Shown: positions 1-10,929 of the stretch, piece after piece
How the letters are laid out: every line of letters starts with the position of its first letter
How positions within the stretch are numbered: the first letter of the stretch is position 1
NCBI GenBank assembly: GCA_947465345.1
Contig: CANHZL010000031.1
Span: forward strand, 1-14,380
Direction of reading: 5' to 3'
Length of the DNA: 14,380 nt
From: Opitutia bacterium
GTDB lineage: Bacteria; Verrucomicrobiota; Verrucomicrobiae; Opitutales; UBA953
Notes under the pieces: generated by a model
The model's database searches: none
Told to the model about the DNA's origin: nothing
What the model saw: only the letters and a program-made list of their open reading frames with translations
Program-made: the position numbers and the translations under genes

Positions 1-60
1 ATTGTTAGAAGTCCCCACTTGACCACCCTTCCAACGGTCGCTGACAGTCCGCGGAACACT

Positions 61-3303
<3,243 letters not shown>

Positions 3304-3323
3304 ATCGGCTACGACCCCTTCCC

Positions 3324-4067
3324 ATGAAATACCCCGTCCTCGCCGCGCTGGCTGTCGCCGTCGCGTCTCTCCATGCCGCTGACGCGCCGAAAGCCGCCTC
3401 CGCGACGCCCACTCCACCCCCCGCAAAAATCGTGAAACCGCTCACCCCTGATCAGGTCAAACAGGCCTGGACCATGCTTGGCTTCTCCATCGCCAGCCAG
3501 TCCCCCATGCCGCAAGTGAACTCGCAGCTCGAGCTCACCGACGAGGAGATCGAACTCTTCCTCGCCGGCGTGCGCCAGGTGATGCGCGGCGAAAAACCGA
3601 AATTCAACCCCGCCGAACTGGGCGAAGGCGCCGACGCCATGTTCCAGGAACGCGTCAACGCCAAGGCCGGCAAGTGGGGCAAGCAGAACGAGGATTTCCT
3701 CGCCAAGGTCGATGCCGACAAGTCGGTGACGAAGACCGCCTCCGGTCTCCGCTACAAGATTCTCGCTCCGGGTTCTGCCGTGAAGCCGACCAAGGAATCG
3801 ACCGTGAAGTGTCGCTACGAAGGAAAGCTCGTCGACGGCAAGGTCTTCGACTCCACCAAGACCCGCAACAATGAGCCGACCGAATTCCCTCTCAGTGGCG
3901 TGATCCCGGCTTGGACCGAAGGCGTCCAGCTCATCGGTATCGGCGGCAAGATCGTCCTCTATTGCCCGTCCGCCATTGCCTACGGCGACCAGGGCCAGGG
4001 CCCGATTCCTGGTAAGTCGGTCCTCGAGTTCGAGGTCGAGCTCGTCGAGATTTCGAAGGCCAAGTAA
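3324..4067 (+). CDS. Exported FKBP-type peptidyl-prolyl cis-trans isomerase
   Basis: Predicted periplasmic or outer-membrane-associated prolyl isomerase of the FkpA/Mip/FklB type (247 aa). A signal peptide is clear: MKYP, then a hydrophobic stretch, with a likely cut after LHA near residue 18. It is followed by an Ala/Pro/Thr-rich linker. Residues about 40-135 resemble the helical N-terminal dimerisation domain (PDQVKQAWTMLGFSIA, then LTDEEIELFLAGVRQVM). The FKBP fold spans about 156-243. Pocket positions are retained: Tyr165, Phe175-Asp176 (KVFDST), Val193-Ile194 and Trp197 (GVIPAWTEG), Tyr220 and Phe236. It lacks an obvious lipobox cysteine, so it is probably soluble in the periplasm. The start codon sits in a pyrimidine-rich context (ccccttcccATG) without a Shine-Dalgarno motif. 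The gene ends just before a strong terminator and looks like the last gene of the carB unit. Confidence 0.92.
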   Translation: MKYPVLAALAVAVASLHAADAPKAASATPTPPPAKIVKPLTPDQVKQAWTMLGFSIASQSPMPQVNSQLELTDEEIELFLAGVRQVMRGEKPKFNPAELGEGADAMFQERVNAKAGKWGKQNEDFLAKVDADKSVTKTASGLRYKILAPGSAVKPTKESTVKCRYEGKLVDGKVFDSTKTRNNEPTEFPLSGVIPAWTEGVQLIGIGGKIVLYCPSAIAYGDQGQGPIPGKSVLEFEVELVEISKAK

Positions 4068-4090
4068 AGACTGCTTCCAGTCATCGCCCT

Positions 4091-4122
4091 GCGGCGCACC
4101 GAAAGGTGCGCCGCTTTGTTTT
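4091..4122 (+). terminator. Rho-independent terminator after the FKBP gene
   Basis: A perfect 10-bp stem (gcggcgcacc / ggtgcgccgc) is closed by a GAAA tetraloop and followed by tttgtttt. It lies 23 nt past the FKBP stop codon and separates the carB-FKBP unit from the efflux unit. Confidence 0.9.
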
Positions 4123-4150
4123 GCAGTGGGAACAAACTCCCTGTTATGAG
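4121..4150 (+). promoter_or_regulatory. Possible promoter for the efflux operon
   Basis: Directly after the terminator, TTGCAG (4121-4126) and TATGAG (4145-4150) are separated by 18 nt, resembling -35 and -10 boxes with 4 of 6 matches each. This would place the transcript start about 10 nt before the TolC-like ATG. The position makes sense because a new transcript must start between the terminator and 4167. The match is weak and the sigma-factor consensus of this organism is unknown. Confidence 0.3.
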
Positions 4151-4166
4151 GTACTTACCCTAACCC

Positions 4167-5726
4167 ATGCGTCTTGTCCTCACCTTGGCATTCCTGGCTG
4201 CGGCCTCCCTCCTGGGAGCCGAGACCGGCGTGCCTGCGTCGACGGCCGCCGCTCCCGCTGGTCCGCTTACGTTGGAGAAGGCGATCGACCGGACCCTGCT
4301 CCATAATCTCGGCCTGACGGTGACCCGCCTCGATGCGCTCCGCGCCTTGGACGCGGTCGATGTCTCCGAAGCGGTCTTCGACCCGAATCTTGCTTGGACC
4401 AACCGGCTCAGCGGCACCTCCGGCACGACGAGCGGTCTCTCGGCTGGCCGCTTTCATGATTCGGAGGTCGCGCTGAGCCAGAAGTTCAGCTGGGGCGGTA
4501 CGCTCTCGGTCGGTGCCGGGCTCACGCGCGCCTGGAAGGATAGCGGCGCCCTGGCCACGGCCTCCGCTTACGACCTCGGGAGCAACGTCGCCTATACGCA
4601 ACCACTGCTCGCCGGTGGCTGGCGCGCGGTCAACCTGACCTCCCTGATCTCCGCTCGTCAGGCGGCTTATCGCAACCGGCTAGCTCTGCGTGCCGCTTCG
4701 CTCGACCTTATCCGCGACGCCGAGATCGCCTACTGGTCCCTGGCCGGCACGCGCAAGCTCGTTGCGTTGCGTGAGACGAGCCTCCGTTCCGCGGAGACCT
4801 TCCTCGCCCAGATCCGCGCTAAGCGTTCGTTGGGCGACGCCACTGTGCTCGAAGAGCTTCAAGCTGCGGCGGATGTCGCGAGTCAGCAGGTCGCTGTCCT
4901 GAATTCCCGCCAGACACTCGATAATGCTGAGATGAGCCTCCGGCGCCTGCTCGGCCAAGGCGATGCCACCGCCGTTGAAGCGGCCTTACTCGTCGCGGAG
5001 ATGCCGACGTCCGCGGTCTCCGCGCCCCCTGCTTTCTCTCCGTGGATTCGCACGGTGGCGGATTTTGATTTCGGCACGGCAATCCAACTTTCCAGTATCA
5101 CCCAGTCTGAAGCCCTCGTGGCCCAGGCGGAGCAGAACGACCACCCCAGCCTTGATCTCTCCGTGGGTGGCTTTCGTTACGGTGCCGCCGGTGCCGCCGG
5201 CGCCGGCTTGTCAGGCGGCTACGACGGCTATCGCCAGCATTCTGGCTGGAGTAACTACGCTGAGCTGCGCCTGAGCTTCCCCCTCGGTTTCCGTGAGTCG
5301 ACGGCGACCCTGCGATCGGCCTACCGCGCCCGTCGCCAGGCCGAACTCCGCCTCGCTGACGTCCGCCAGAACCTTGTCTTCTCCGCCCGGGCGTCGTGGC
5401 GTGAACTCGAAGCCGCTCGTTCCCGCGTCGAAGCCGCGACTTCATCGTTGGAACTGCAGCGCCAATCTTATGAAGGCGAGCGCGCCCGCTTTGATGCCGG
5501 ACAGTCCGACGTCCTACGCGTGTTGCAGGCACAGGCCGCGCTCGACTCCGCCCAGCTCAATTGGGTGCAGTCCCATCTCGACGCCCGTGCCGCCTCGGCG
5601 AAGGTCGCCCGGCTCGATGGTTCCCTCCTGCCTCGTCACGGTTTCACGATGGACGTCGTCGAGCAGAAGGTCGGCGCCGGCCTCGGCTCCGAAGACCCAC
5701 TTCCCCCTCTGACCTCCACTCCATGA
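4167..5726 (+). CDS. TolC-like outer-membrane efflux protein
   Basis: Predicted outer-membrane channel of a tripartite efflux or type I export machine (519 aa, long for the ~420-500 typical of the family). It begins with a signal peptide (MRLVLTLAFLAAASLLGA). The mature protein starts with the family hallmark LTLEKAIDRTLLHNLGL, typical of OEP repeats where many N-termini read 'a..Al..N..l'. Two long amphipathic helical regions follow (about 155-265 and 380-480), rich in Ala, Arg, Glu and Gln, as expected for the periplasmic tunnel. The beta-strand regions include the Tyr/Trp-containing segments near 95-150 and 325-375. The second one contains an Ala/Gly-rich stretch around 339-352 just before GYDGYRQHSG. 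It overlaps the adaptor gene by 4 nt (ATGA), and the ATPase and permease genes follow, which supports the channel role. The transported substrate cannot be read from the sequence. Confidence 0.9.
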   Translation: MRLVLTLAFLAAASLLGAETGVPASTAAAPAGPLTLEKAIDRTLLHNLGLTVTRLDALRALDAVDVSEAVFDPNLAWTNRLSGTSGTTSGLSAGRFHDSEVALSQKFSWGGTLSVGAGLTRAWKDSGALATASAYDLGSNVAYTQPLLAGGWRAVNLTSLISARQAAYRNRLALRAASLDLIRDAEIAYWSLAGTRKLVALRETSLRSAETFLAQIRAKRSLGDATVLEELQAAADVASQQVAVLNSRQTLDNAEMSLRRLLGQGDATAVEAALLVAEMPTSAVSAPPAFSPWIRTVADFDFGTAIQLSSITQSEALVAQAEQNDHPSLDLSVGGFRYGAAGAAGAGLSGGYDGYRQHSGWSNYAELRLSFPLGFRESTATLRSAYRARRQAELRLADVRQNLVFSARASWRELEAARSRVEAATSSLELQRQSYEGERARFDAGQSDVLRVLQAQAALDSAQLNWVQSHLDARAASAKVARLDGSLLPRHGFTMDVVEQKVGAGLGSEDPLPPLTSTP

Positions 5727-6802
5727 AGTTTCTCAAGCCCCTCCTTATCCTGGCCGTCGTCGGCGGGCTCACGTTCGCCTTCTGGCCCAAGAAGAAAGGC
5801 TCCCGTCCGGTCGCCGGCGCCTCCTCCGTCAACGAAGCCAAGGCGGAGAAGCGCGATATCCGTGAGACCATCGAGGCCGCTGGCTTCGTCCGGGCTGTGA
5901 CCTATAGCAACATCCGCGCGGAAGTCAGCGGCAAGCTCCAGAAGCTTTACGTCCAGACCGGCGACATGGTGAAGAAGGATCAAATCCTCGTCGAACTCGA
6001 TCCTGTGCTCGCTAAGGCCGACGAGGATGAGGCCGGCCGCACTTTGCAGTTACAGAAGTTCACGCTGGAGAAGGTCACCCGCGACCTGCGTCGCTCCGAG
6101 GCGTTGCGCGCCAAAGGCTTCGTCTCCGAACGCGAGATGCTCGACGCCAAGACGGCCTTCGAAGTCGCTAAGCTGCAGAGTGAGATCGCGCAGTCCCGGC
6201 TCGACAAGGCTTCCGAGAATGTCCGTAAGACGGTCATCCGCGCCCCGCATGCCGGACAGGTCTCCGATTGCACCATTCTTGAAGGCCAGATTGTCATCGG
6301 CGCCCAGTCAATCAACAGCGGTACGCTTATCATGACGGTCTCCGACACGTCGCTCCTTCGCGTCGACGTCAACCTCAACGAGTTTGCCGCCACGCGCGTC
6401 GATATCGGCAAGGAAGCGATGGTGACTTTCGACTCTATCCCCAGCCTGCGTAAGCCCGGCAAGATCACCTTCATGACCCCGTTCGGCACGGCTGACCTCA
6501 AGGTGCCTGACCTGCGCGTCTTCCCGACCCAGGTCTCGTTCGCCGCTGGCGACGGCGTCCGCCCTGGCATCAGCGCCAATGTCACCGTGACCGTCGACAG
6601 CGTCAAAGGCTGCTCCGCCGTGCCGGTGTCGGCCGTCTTCATCGATGGCGCCGATCGGCTGGTTTACGTCCGGAACGCCGAAGGCGAATGGGACGCCCGC
6701 AAGGTCAGTCTGGGACTCAGCGATGGCGGCTGGTCACAGATCAAGCAAGGTATCGCCCCCGGCGATGTCGTCAGCCTCGTCCGCCCTGCGATCGTCCGCT
6801 GA
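5723..6802 (+). CDS. MacA/HlyD-family periplasmic adaptor (membrane fusion protein)
   Basis: Predicted inner-membrane-anchored adaptor joining the ABC transporter to the TolC-like channel (359 aa). One N-terminal hydrophobic segment (residues about 5-20) is followed by Lys/Arg-rich residues. A split biotinyl/lipoyl-like domain is seen at about 62-98 (NIRAEVSGKLQKLYVQTGD) and 172-205 (IRAPHAGQVSDCTILEGQ). A charged coiled-coil hairpin lies between (about 98-170), and beta-barrel and membrane-proximal domains follow to the C-terminus. The ATG at 5723 was chosen because it overlaps the TolC stop as ATGA and starts a normal membrane anchor; upstream in-frame starts would only read through the preceding gene. 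The order channel-adaptor-ATPase-permease matches MacAB-TolC-type systems. The substrate is not identifiable. Confidence 0.92.
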   Translation: MKFLKPLLILAVVGGLTFAFWPKKKGSRPVAGASSVNEAKAEKRDIRETIEAAGFVRAVTYSNIRAEVSGKLQKLYVQTGDMVKKDQILVELDPVLAKADEDEAGRTLQLQKFTLEKVTRDLRRSEALRAKGFVSEREMLDAKTAFEVAKLQSEIAQSRLDKASENVRKTVIRAPHAGQVSDCTILEGQIVIGAQSINSGTLIMTVSDTSLLRVDVNLNEFAATRVDIGKEAMVTFDSIPSLRKPGKITFMTPFGTADLKVPDLRVFPTQVSFAAGDGVRPGISANVTVTVDSVKGCSAVPVSAVFIDGADRLVYVRNAEGEWDARKVSLGLSDGGWSQIKQGIAPGDVVSLVRPAIVR

Positions 6803-6803
6803 G

Positions 6804-7490
6804 ATGCCCGCGCTCATCGCCATCCGCGGTCTGCGCAAGACCTACGTCATGGGTGACGAGACCGTCCATGCGCTCGCGGGCGTCGACCTGGATTTCCAGA
6901 AGGGTGAGTTCGTCGCCATCCTTGGCCCGTCGGGCTCCGGCAAGTCGACGCTCATGCACATCCTCGGCTTCATGGACACCCCGAGCGAGGGAAGCATTGT
7001 CTTCGATGGCCAGGAGGTCGCCAAGCTCGCCCCGGACCTGCGCGCCTGGTATCGCTCCAACCGCGTCGGCTTCGTCTTTCAGTCCTTCAATCTTCTGCCT
7101 CGTCTCACTGTCCTCGAGAACGTCGCCTTGCCGCTCCTCTATCGGGATAACTCGGATCCAGCCGCAAACGCCGCCGCGGCCGCGGTCGCCTTGGAGCGCG
7201 TGGGGATGTCGCATCGTCTCGACCATCGCCCCAGCCAGCTTTCCGGCGGTGAACGCCAACGCGTCGCCATCGCCCGCGCCATCGTGGGTTCGCCCTCCAT
7301 CATCTTCGCCGACGAACCGACGGGCAACCTCGATGTGAAGAACGTCGACCGCATCCTCGATCTCCTAGGCTCGCTCATCAAGGAGGGCATCACGGTGGTG
7401 CTTGTCACCCATGACCTTTCCGTCGCCGAGAAGGCCCACCGCGTGATCTCGATGCGCGCCGGCCTCGTCCAAGAGGACCGCACCCGATGA
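6804..7490 (+). CDS. MacB/LolD-type ABC transporter ATP-binding protein
   Basis: The nucleotide-binding subunit that would power the neighbouring permease from the cytoplasm (228 aa, normal for this class). All motifs are intact: Walker A GPSGSGKST (41-49), Q-loop Gln93 (FVFQSFNLLPRLTVLENV), signature LSGGERQRVAIARA (from 146), Walker B IIFADEP followed by TGNLD, and the switch His203 in VTHD. The wording of the Q-loop and D-loop regions is typical of the MacB/FtsE/LolD group. The ATG at 6804 lies 1 nt after the adaptor stop and begins MPALIAIRGLRKTY, the normal start for the fold. The gene overlaps the permease by 4 nt, so the two are almost certainly translationally coupled. In Escherichia coli MacB the ATPase and permease are one polypeptide; here they are separate. 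Confidence 0.95.
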   Translation: MPALIAIRGLRKTYVMGDETVHALAGVDLDFQKGEFVAILGPSGSGKSTLMHILGFMDTPSEGSIVFDGQEVAKLAPDLRAWYRSNRVGFVFQSFNLLPRLTVLENVALPLLYRDNSDPAANAAAAAVALERVGMSHRLDHRPSQLSGGERQRVAIARAIVGSPSIIFADEPTGNLDVKNVDRILDLLGSLIKEGITVVLVTHDLSVAEKAHRVISMRAGLVQEDRTR

Positions 7491-8773
7491 AGCTCTTCGA
7501 CCGCATCCGCCCCGCCGTCATCAACGGCCTCCGCGAACTTCAGGCCAACAAGGTCCGCTCGCTCCTTTCGATGTCTGGTATCATTCTCGGGGTGGCGTCA
7601 CTCGTCGCGATGGTCACGGTGGTGCAGGGCATGGTCGGCAACTTCCGCCAGTTCGTCGACGCCATGGGCGGCATCGAGAAGATCACCGTCACCCGCGAGC
7701 AGCTTCCGAAGGAGCAGGAGCATCTCGCCGAGCTTTCCGAAGGCATCACGATGCGCGACGTCGGCCGCATCCGCAAGACGGTACCGCTGGTCGAGAACAT
7801 CTCCCCCGAGGCGCGGGTCGGCTATGAGCGGCTGATCATCGAAGGACGCGAGACGAGCACCTATGTGACGGGCGTGACGGCCGACTACCTGCCGGTCGCT
7901 AAACGCTGGATTGATCCGGGCTACGGACGCTTCGTTAGCGATCTCGACGTGCTGAACATGAACGACGTGATCGTCCTCGGTTCTGCCGTTATACCGGAAC
8001 TATTTGGTGCCAACGTCGATCCGGTAGGTAAGGTAATCAAGATTCGCGGCCGGCGGTTCACGGTGATTGGTGTGCTCAATAACATTGAGGGAAGTGGGAT
8101 GCAGATCCGTTCCGCCAATTCCCGCGGCGGAGGCGGCGCTTGGCGCTGGCGCAATAGCGGGGCGTTTATCCCCGTCACGACTGCCCAGGCGAAATTCATT
8201 GGTAACGACCGCCTGACCGGTCTTGGCCTGCGCATCGGCGACGCTGAACTTCTGCACGATGCGGTCGAGCAGACCGAACGCACCATGCTGGCGGGCCATA
8301 AGGGCCTGCGGGATTTCGCGATAACGACCAACGAGCAGACGCTCGAGGATTTCCGTAAGACGGAGGCGGCCTTTAAGCTTTCGCTTGGCGGCGTCGCCGG
8401 CATCTCCCTCTTCGTGGGCGGGATCGGTATCATGAACGTGATGCTCGCCTCTATCAACGAGCGCATCCGCGAGATTGGCGTCCGTAAGGCCGTCGGCGCG
8501 CGCGGCTCGGACCTTTTCCTGCAGTTCCTCTCCGAGGCCGCGGTAATCTCGGTCGTCGGCGGCCTCATCGGCCTGGTGGTTTCGATGGGGATCGTATCGC
8601 TGATGAACTATATCCTGACGTCGGCCTTGCCCGCGGGCTCCGTGGCCACGCTGGACTGGGTGATCATGGCCCAAGGCCTCGCTTTCTCGGTCGTGGTCGG
8701 CCTCGTCGCCGGCGTTTACCCAGCGCTCCGCGCCGCCAAGCTCGACCCAATCGAAGCCCTCCGACACGAGTGA
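7487..8773 (+). CDS. MacB/FtsX-family ABC transporter permease
   Basis: The membrane subunit of the same transporter (428 aa). It has the MacB-like topology: one N-terminal transmembrane helix (about 28-50, GIILGVASLVAMVTVV), a large periplasmic domain (about 51-295) and three C-terminal helices. Those lie near 303-322, 350-378 and 390-412. The conserved FtsX-type cytoplasmic loop INERIREIGVRKAVGAR (about 323-339) and the ending AKLDPIEALRHE are both present. This class couples ATP hydrolysis to periplasmic movements (mechanotransmission) rather than carrying substrates across the inner membrane in all cases. A Gly/Arg/Trp-rich stretch (about 213-222, RGGGGAWRWR) in the periplasmic domain is likely a surface loop. 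The gene starts in an ATGA overlap with the ATPase stop and is followed 31 nt later by the lipoprotein hydrolase. Confidence 0.94.
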   Translation: MKLFDRIRPAVINGLRELQANKVRSLLSMSGIILGVASLVAMVTVVQGMVGNFRQFVDAMGGIEKITVTREQLPKEQEHLAELSEGITMRDVGRIRKTVPLVENISPEARVGYERLIIEGRETSTYVTGVTADYLPVAKRWIDPGYGRFVSDLDVLNMNDVIVLGSAVIPELFGANVDPVGKVIKIRGRRFTVIGVLNNIEGSGMQIRSANSRGGGGAWRWRNSGAFIPVTTAQAKFIGNDRLTGLGLRIGDAELLHDAVEQTERTMLAGHKGLRDFAITTNEQTLEDFRKTEAAFKLSLGGVAGISLFVGGIGIMNVMLASINERIREIGVRKAVGARGSDLFLQFLSEAAVISVVGGLIGLVVSMGIVSLMNYILTSALPAGSVATLDWVIMAQGLAFSVVVGLVAGVYPALRAAKLDPIEALRHE

Positions 8774-8804
8774 GGTTCCCGCCTCTGACTTTTCCCAACC
8801 CCCC

Positions 8805-9695
8805 ATGAAGATCCCCCGCCTCCTCCCATTGCTGGCCACCGCCTTAGGCCTCGTATTCCTCGTCGGCTGTGTCGGCCTCCCTCCGGCGGCCTCTTCTCTG
8901 CCGGCCGCTCCCGTCTGGGTAGGCGTTCCGCCCGCCGAGACGCTTAAGGCCAAGCCCGGCCAGGATCCCAAGGGCATCATCAACAAGAGCGGGCATCGCG
9001 CCGACGTGATGATCCCCGAGTTCGTCGTCTATCCCGCCGCCAAGCCCGGTGCTCCGATTGTCATCGTCTGCCCCGGCGGCGGTTACGGTATCCTCGCTGA
9101 AGAACACGAAGGTGCCGAAGTCGCCCGTCGTCTCAATGCCTTCGGCAGCGCCGCCGTGGTGCTGCGCTACCGTGTGCCGCGCCGCGACAACCTTAAGCCG
9201 TGGATTGTCCCAGTGATGGATGCCCGCCGGACGATTGAGCTCGTCCGTGAGCACGCCAAGGAATGGAACGCGGATCCTTCGAAGGTCGGTATCCTCGGCT
9301 TCTCCGCCGGCGGTAATCTCGCCGCGCGGGTCGCTTACTCGCCAGCCGAAGTCGGTGCCGCCCGCCCGGACTTCGCCGTCCTTGTCTACCCGGCCTATCT
9401 CTTCGTTAAGGACAAGCCGGATAGCGTCCTGCGCGATGGTCCCGAAGGCGTCGTTCCCTCGCCGGGTACAAAGCCGGTCCCGGCTTTCTTCGCCCATAGC
9501 GCCGATGATGGTTATCCAGCTGAAGGTTCGATGGCCTTGGCCAAGGTCCTTAAGTCGATGGGCGGTTCGGCTGAAGTCCACGTCTGGGCCAAGGGTGGCC
9601 ACGGCTGGGGTGCCTCCGAACGCTGCGAGGCGGCCAAGCGGTGGACCGACCTCCTCGGCGCCTGGATGAAGGAGCGAGGCCTGCTCGTCCCCTGA
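8805..9695 (+). CDS. Lipoprotein alpha/beta-hydrolase (esterase-like)
   Basis: Predicted envelope-anchored carboxylic ester hydrolase of the acetylesterase/xylanase-B-associated type (296 aa). The signal peptide ends in a lipobox LVGC with the cysteine at residue 22. The catalytic set is visible. The nucleophile is Ser167 in GFSAGG, the acid is Asp234 or Asp235 in HSADD, and the base is His266 in GGHGWG. The oxyanion-hole motif is CPGGGYG (89-95), a common variant of HGGG. Relatives often deacetylate plant polysaccharides or act on small esters, but the substrate is unknown here. The gene lies 31 nt after the permease and before the shared terminator, so it is probably the last gene of the efflux operon. 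It may equally be an unrelated passenger. The start has a C-rich leader and no Shine-Dalgarno site. Confidence 0.88.
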   Translation: MKIPRLLPLLATALGLVFLVGCVGLPPAASSLPAAPVWVGVPPAETLKAKPGQDPKGIINKSGHRADVMIPEFVVYPAAKPGAPIVIVCPGGGYGILAEEHEGAEVARRLNAFGSAAVVLRYRVPRRDNLKPWIVPVMDARRTIELVREHAKEWNADPSKVGILGFSAGGNLAARVAYSPAEVGAARPDFAVLVYPAYLFVKDKPDSVLRDGPEGVVPSPGTKPVPAFFAHSADDGYPAEGSMALAKVLKSMGGSAEVHVWAKGGHGWGASERCEAAKRWTDLLGAWMKERGLLVP

Positions 9696-9720
9696 GGCGT
9701 CCGCTCACTGGCCCAACAAA

Positions 9721-9750
9721 AAAAGCCGCCCAGTTGGGCGGCTTTTGTTT
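9721..9750. terminator. Bidirectional terminator between convergent genes
   Basis: The stem gccgccc / gggcggc with an AGTT loop is extended by AAAA on the left and TTTT on the right, so it works as an intrinsic terminator on both strands. It lies 25 nt after the hydrolase stop and 15 nt after the stop of the minus-strand outer-membrane gene. Confidence 0.9.
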
Positions 9751-9765
9751 GGTCGGGTCGACAGC

Positions 9766-10290
9766 TTAGAACTTAAAGCGAAGACCGGCGACGGTTTCGA
9801 AGCTATTCACCTGGCGGTTGAATTCGCCTTGGACATTGCTGAAGTCCACTTTGTACATCTGGTGGGCGCGGGCCGTCAGCGTCAGGTCGACGGACTCGGT
9901 TACCGTGAAGCGCAGGCCGGCGAAGATGTCGCTAGCGAGGGCGCTATTCTTCGAGGTGTTTTTGAGCCAAGCGTAGCCGACGCCGGCACCCACGAAGGGG
10001 TGGATACCACCGTTAGGGTTGAGCTCGTAGGTGTACTCTAGGATCGCGGTGCGGGCCTTGGCGTCGACAGGGTCCGGGGTCACGATATTGCGCGTGCTCA
10101 CGTTGAGACCGAGGTGGGAGCTCTCACTGAGCTGGGTGCCGATGGCGATGCCCGAGATCGCACTTCGGTCGGCGTCAGCGCCATTGGCGAGCGGGGTACT
10201 GGTCTTGCTAGTTCCGAACTGCAAGTCGAGGGTCACGGCCTGAGCGGCCGCGGCGAGGGAGAGGACTGCGAGGGTGCTGAGGGTTTTCAT
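9766..10290 (-). CDS. Small outer-membrane beta-barrel protein
   Basis: Predicted porin-like or structural outer-membrane protein (174 aa; about 156 after signal removal). The signal peptide MKTLSTLAVLSLAAAAQA has a textbook AQA cleavage site. The remainder alternates polar and hydrophobic residues in short strands with turns, as in 8-stranded barrels of the OmpW/OmpA-N/Opacity-protein type. Examples are HPFVGAGVGYAWL, SDIFAGLRFTV and SVDLTLTARAHQMYKV. It ends in RFKF, a C-terminal aromatic recognised by the BAM assembly machine. It has no OmpA peptidoglycan-binding domain. It lies 48 nt downstream of the cyclophilin gene on the same strand and may be cotranscribed with it. No specific ligand can be proposed. 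Confidence 0.8.
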   Translation of the reverse strand: MKTLSTLAVLSLAAAAQAVTLDLQFGTSKTSTPLANGADADRSAISGIAIGTQLSESSHLGLNVSTRNIVTPDPVDAKARTAILEYTYELNPNGGIHPFVGAGVGYAWLKNTSKNSALASDIFAGLRFTVTESVDLTLTARAHQMYKVDFSNVQGEFNRQVNSFETVAGLRFKF

Positions 10291-10338
10291 GGGGAAGGTT
10301 AGATTAGGCGGTCGAAGGGGCCTGTAAAGGCGGAACCC

Positions 10339-10929
10339 TTACTTGGCCACCACCAGCTCGACGCTGGTGATTTCCACGCGTTCGGTGGGGGTTGATCCTT
10401 CCATGCCGACGCAGCGGATATCGGCGATTTTGTTGAGCACTTCCTCGCCGGAGACGAGCTTACCGAAGGCCGTATATTTATTATTTAGGAAAGAGGCATC
10501 GCCGTGGCAGATAAAGAACTGGCTACCGGCGCTGTCCGGGTCGCTGGAGCGGGCCATGGAAAGCACGCCTTTGACGTGGGCGCGGTTATTGAACTCGGCC
10601 TTGACCATGTAGCCGGGGCCGCCGGTGCCGGGGGCGCCGCGGGCGCCGACCTTGGAGTTGGGGCAGCCGCCCTGAATCATGAAGCCTTTGATGACGCGGT
10701 GGAACGCGGTGCCATCATAGAACTTCTCGCGGGAGAGCTTCAGGAAGTTGTCGACGGTGCGGGGAGCCACGTCGGGCCAGAACTCGACAGTCATGTCGCC
10801 GTAGTTGGTGTGGATGATGGCACGAGGGGTGCTGGCGGCGGAGGATTCTTTCATTTGGTTGCAGGAGGAGAGGGTGAGGGCGGCCACGACGGCCATGACG
10901 GACAGTAGGCAGAGGCGCAGGGTCTTCAT
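10339..10929 (-). CDS. Lipoprotein cyclophilin-type peptidyl-prolyl isomerase
   Basis: Predicted envelope prolyl isomerase (196 aa, about 174 after lipid modification). The N-terminus is a lipoprotein signal with lipobox LSSC, Cys23. A cyclophilin domain runs from about 37 to 194. Active-site features are conserved: Phe76-His77-Arg78 (AFHRVIKGFMIQGG), Gln86, and SQFFI at 136-140. The position of human cyclophilin Trp121 appears to be Leu148 (FLNNKYTAFG), as in many bacterial cyclophilins that bind cyclosporin poorly. I chose the ATG at 10929 because it gives the signal peptide directly; the longer in-frame start near 11163 would run antisense across thiS. It heads a two-gene minus-strand unit with the beta-barrel gene, a sensible pairing for an outer-membrane-protein folding helper. 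Confidence 0.93.
   Translation of the reverse strand: MKTLRLCLLSVMAVVAALTLSSCNQMKESSAASTPRAIIHTNYGDMTVEFWPDVAPRTVDNFLKLSREKFYDGTAFHRVIKGFMIQGGCPNSKVGARGAPGTGGPGYMVKAEFNNRAHVKGVLSMARSSDPDSAGSQFFICHGDASFLNNKYTAFGKLVSGEEVLNKIADIRCVGMEGSTPTERVEITSVELVVAK

Noticed and set aside
8000..8986. A 328-codon minus-strand open frame across the permease and hydrolase genes
   Set aside because: It crosses two well-supported genes and reads as charged low-complexity protein without domains.
10301..10328. Minus-strand TTTACA and TAATCT as a promoter for the beta-barrel gene
   Set aside because: The -10 box matches poorly and would leave a leader of only a few bases before the ATG; cotranscription with the cyclophilin gene is simpler.
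10315..10340. AAGGG/CCCTT and GCCT/AGGC hairpin at the end of the cyclophilin gene as a terminator
   Set aside because: The stem is interrupted, overlaps the stop codon and has no T-tract on the minus strand.
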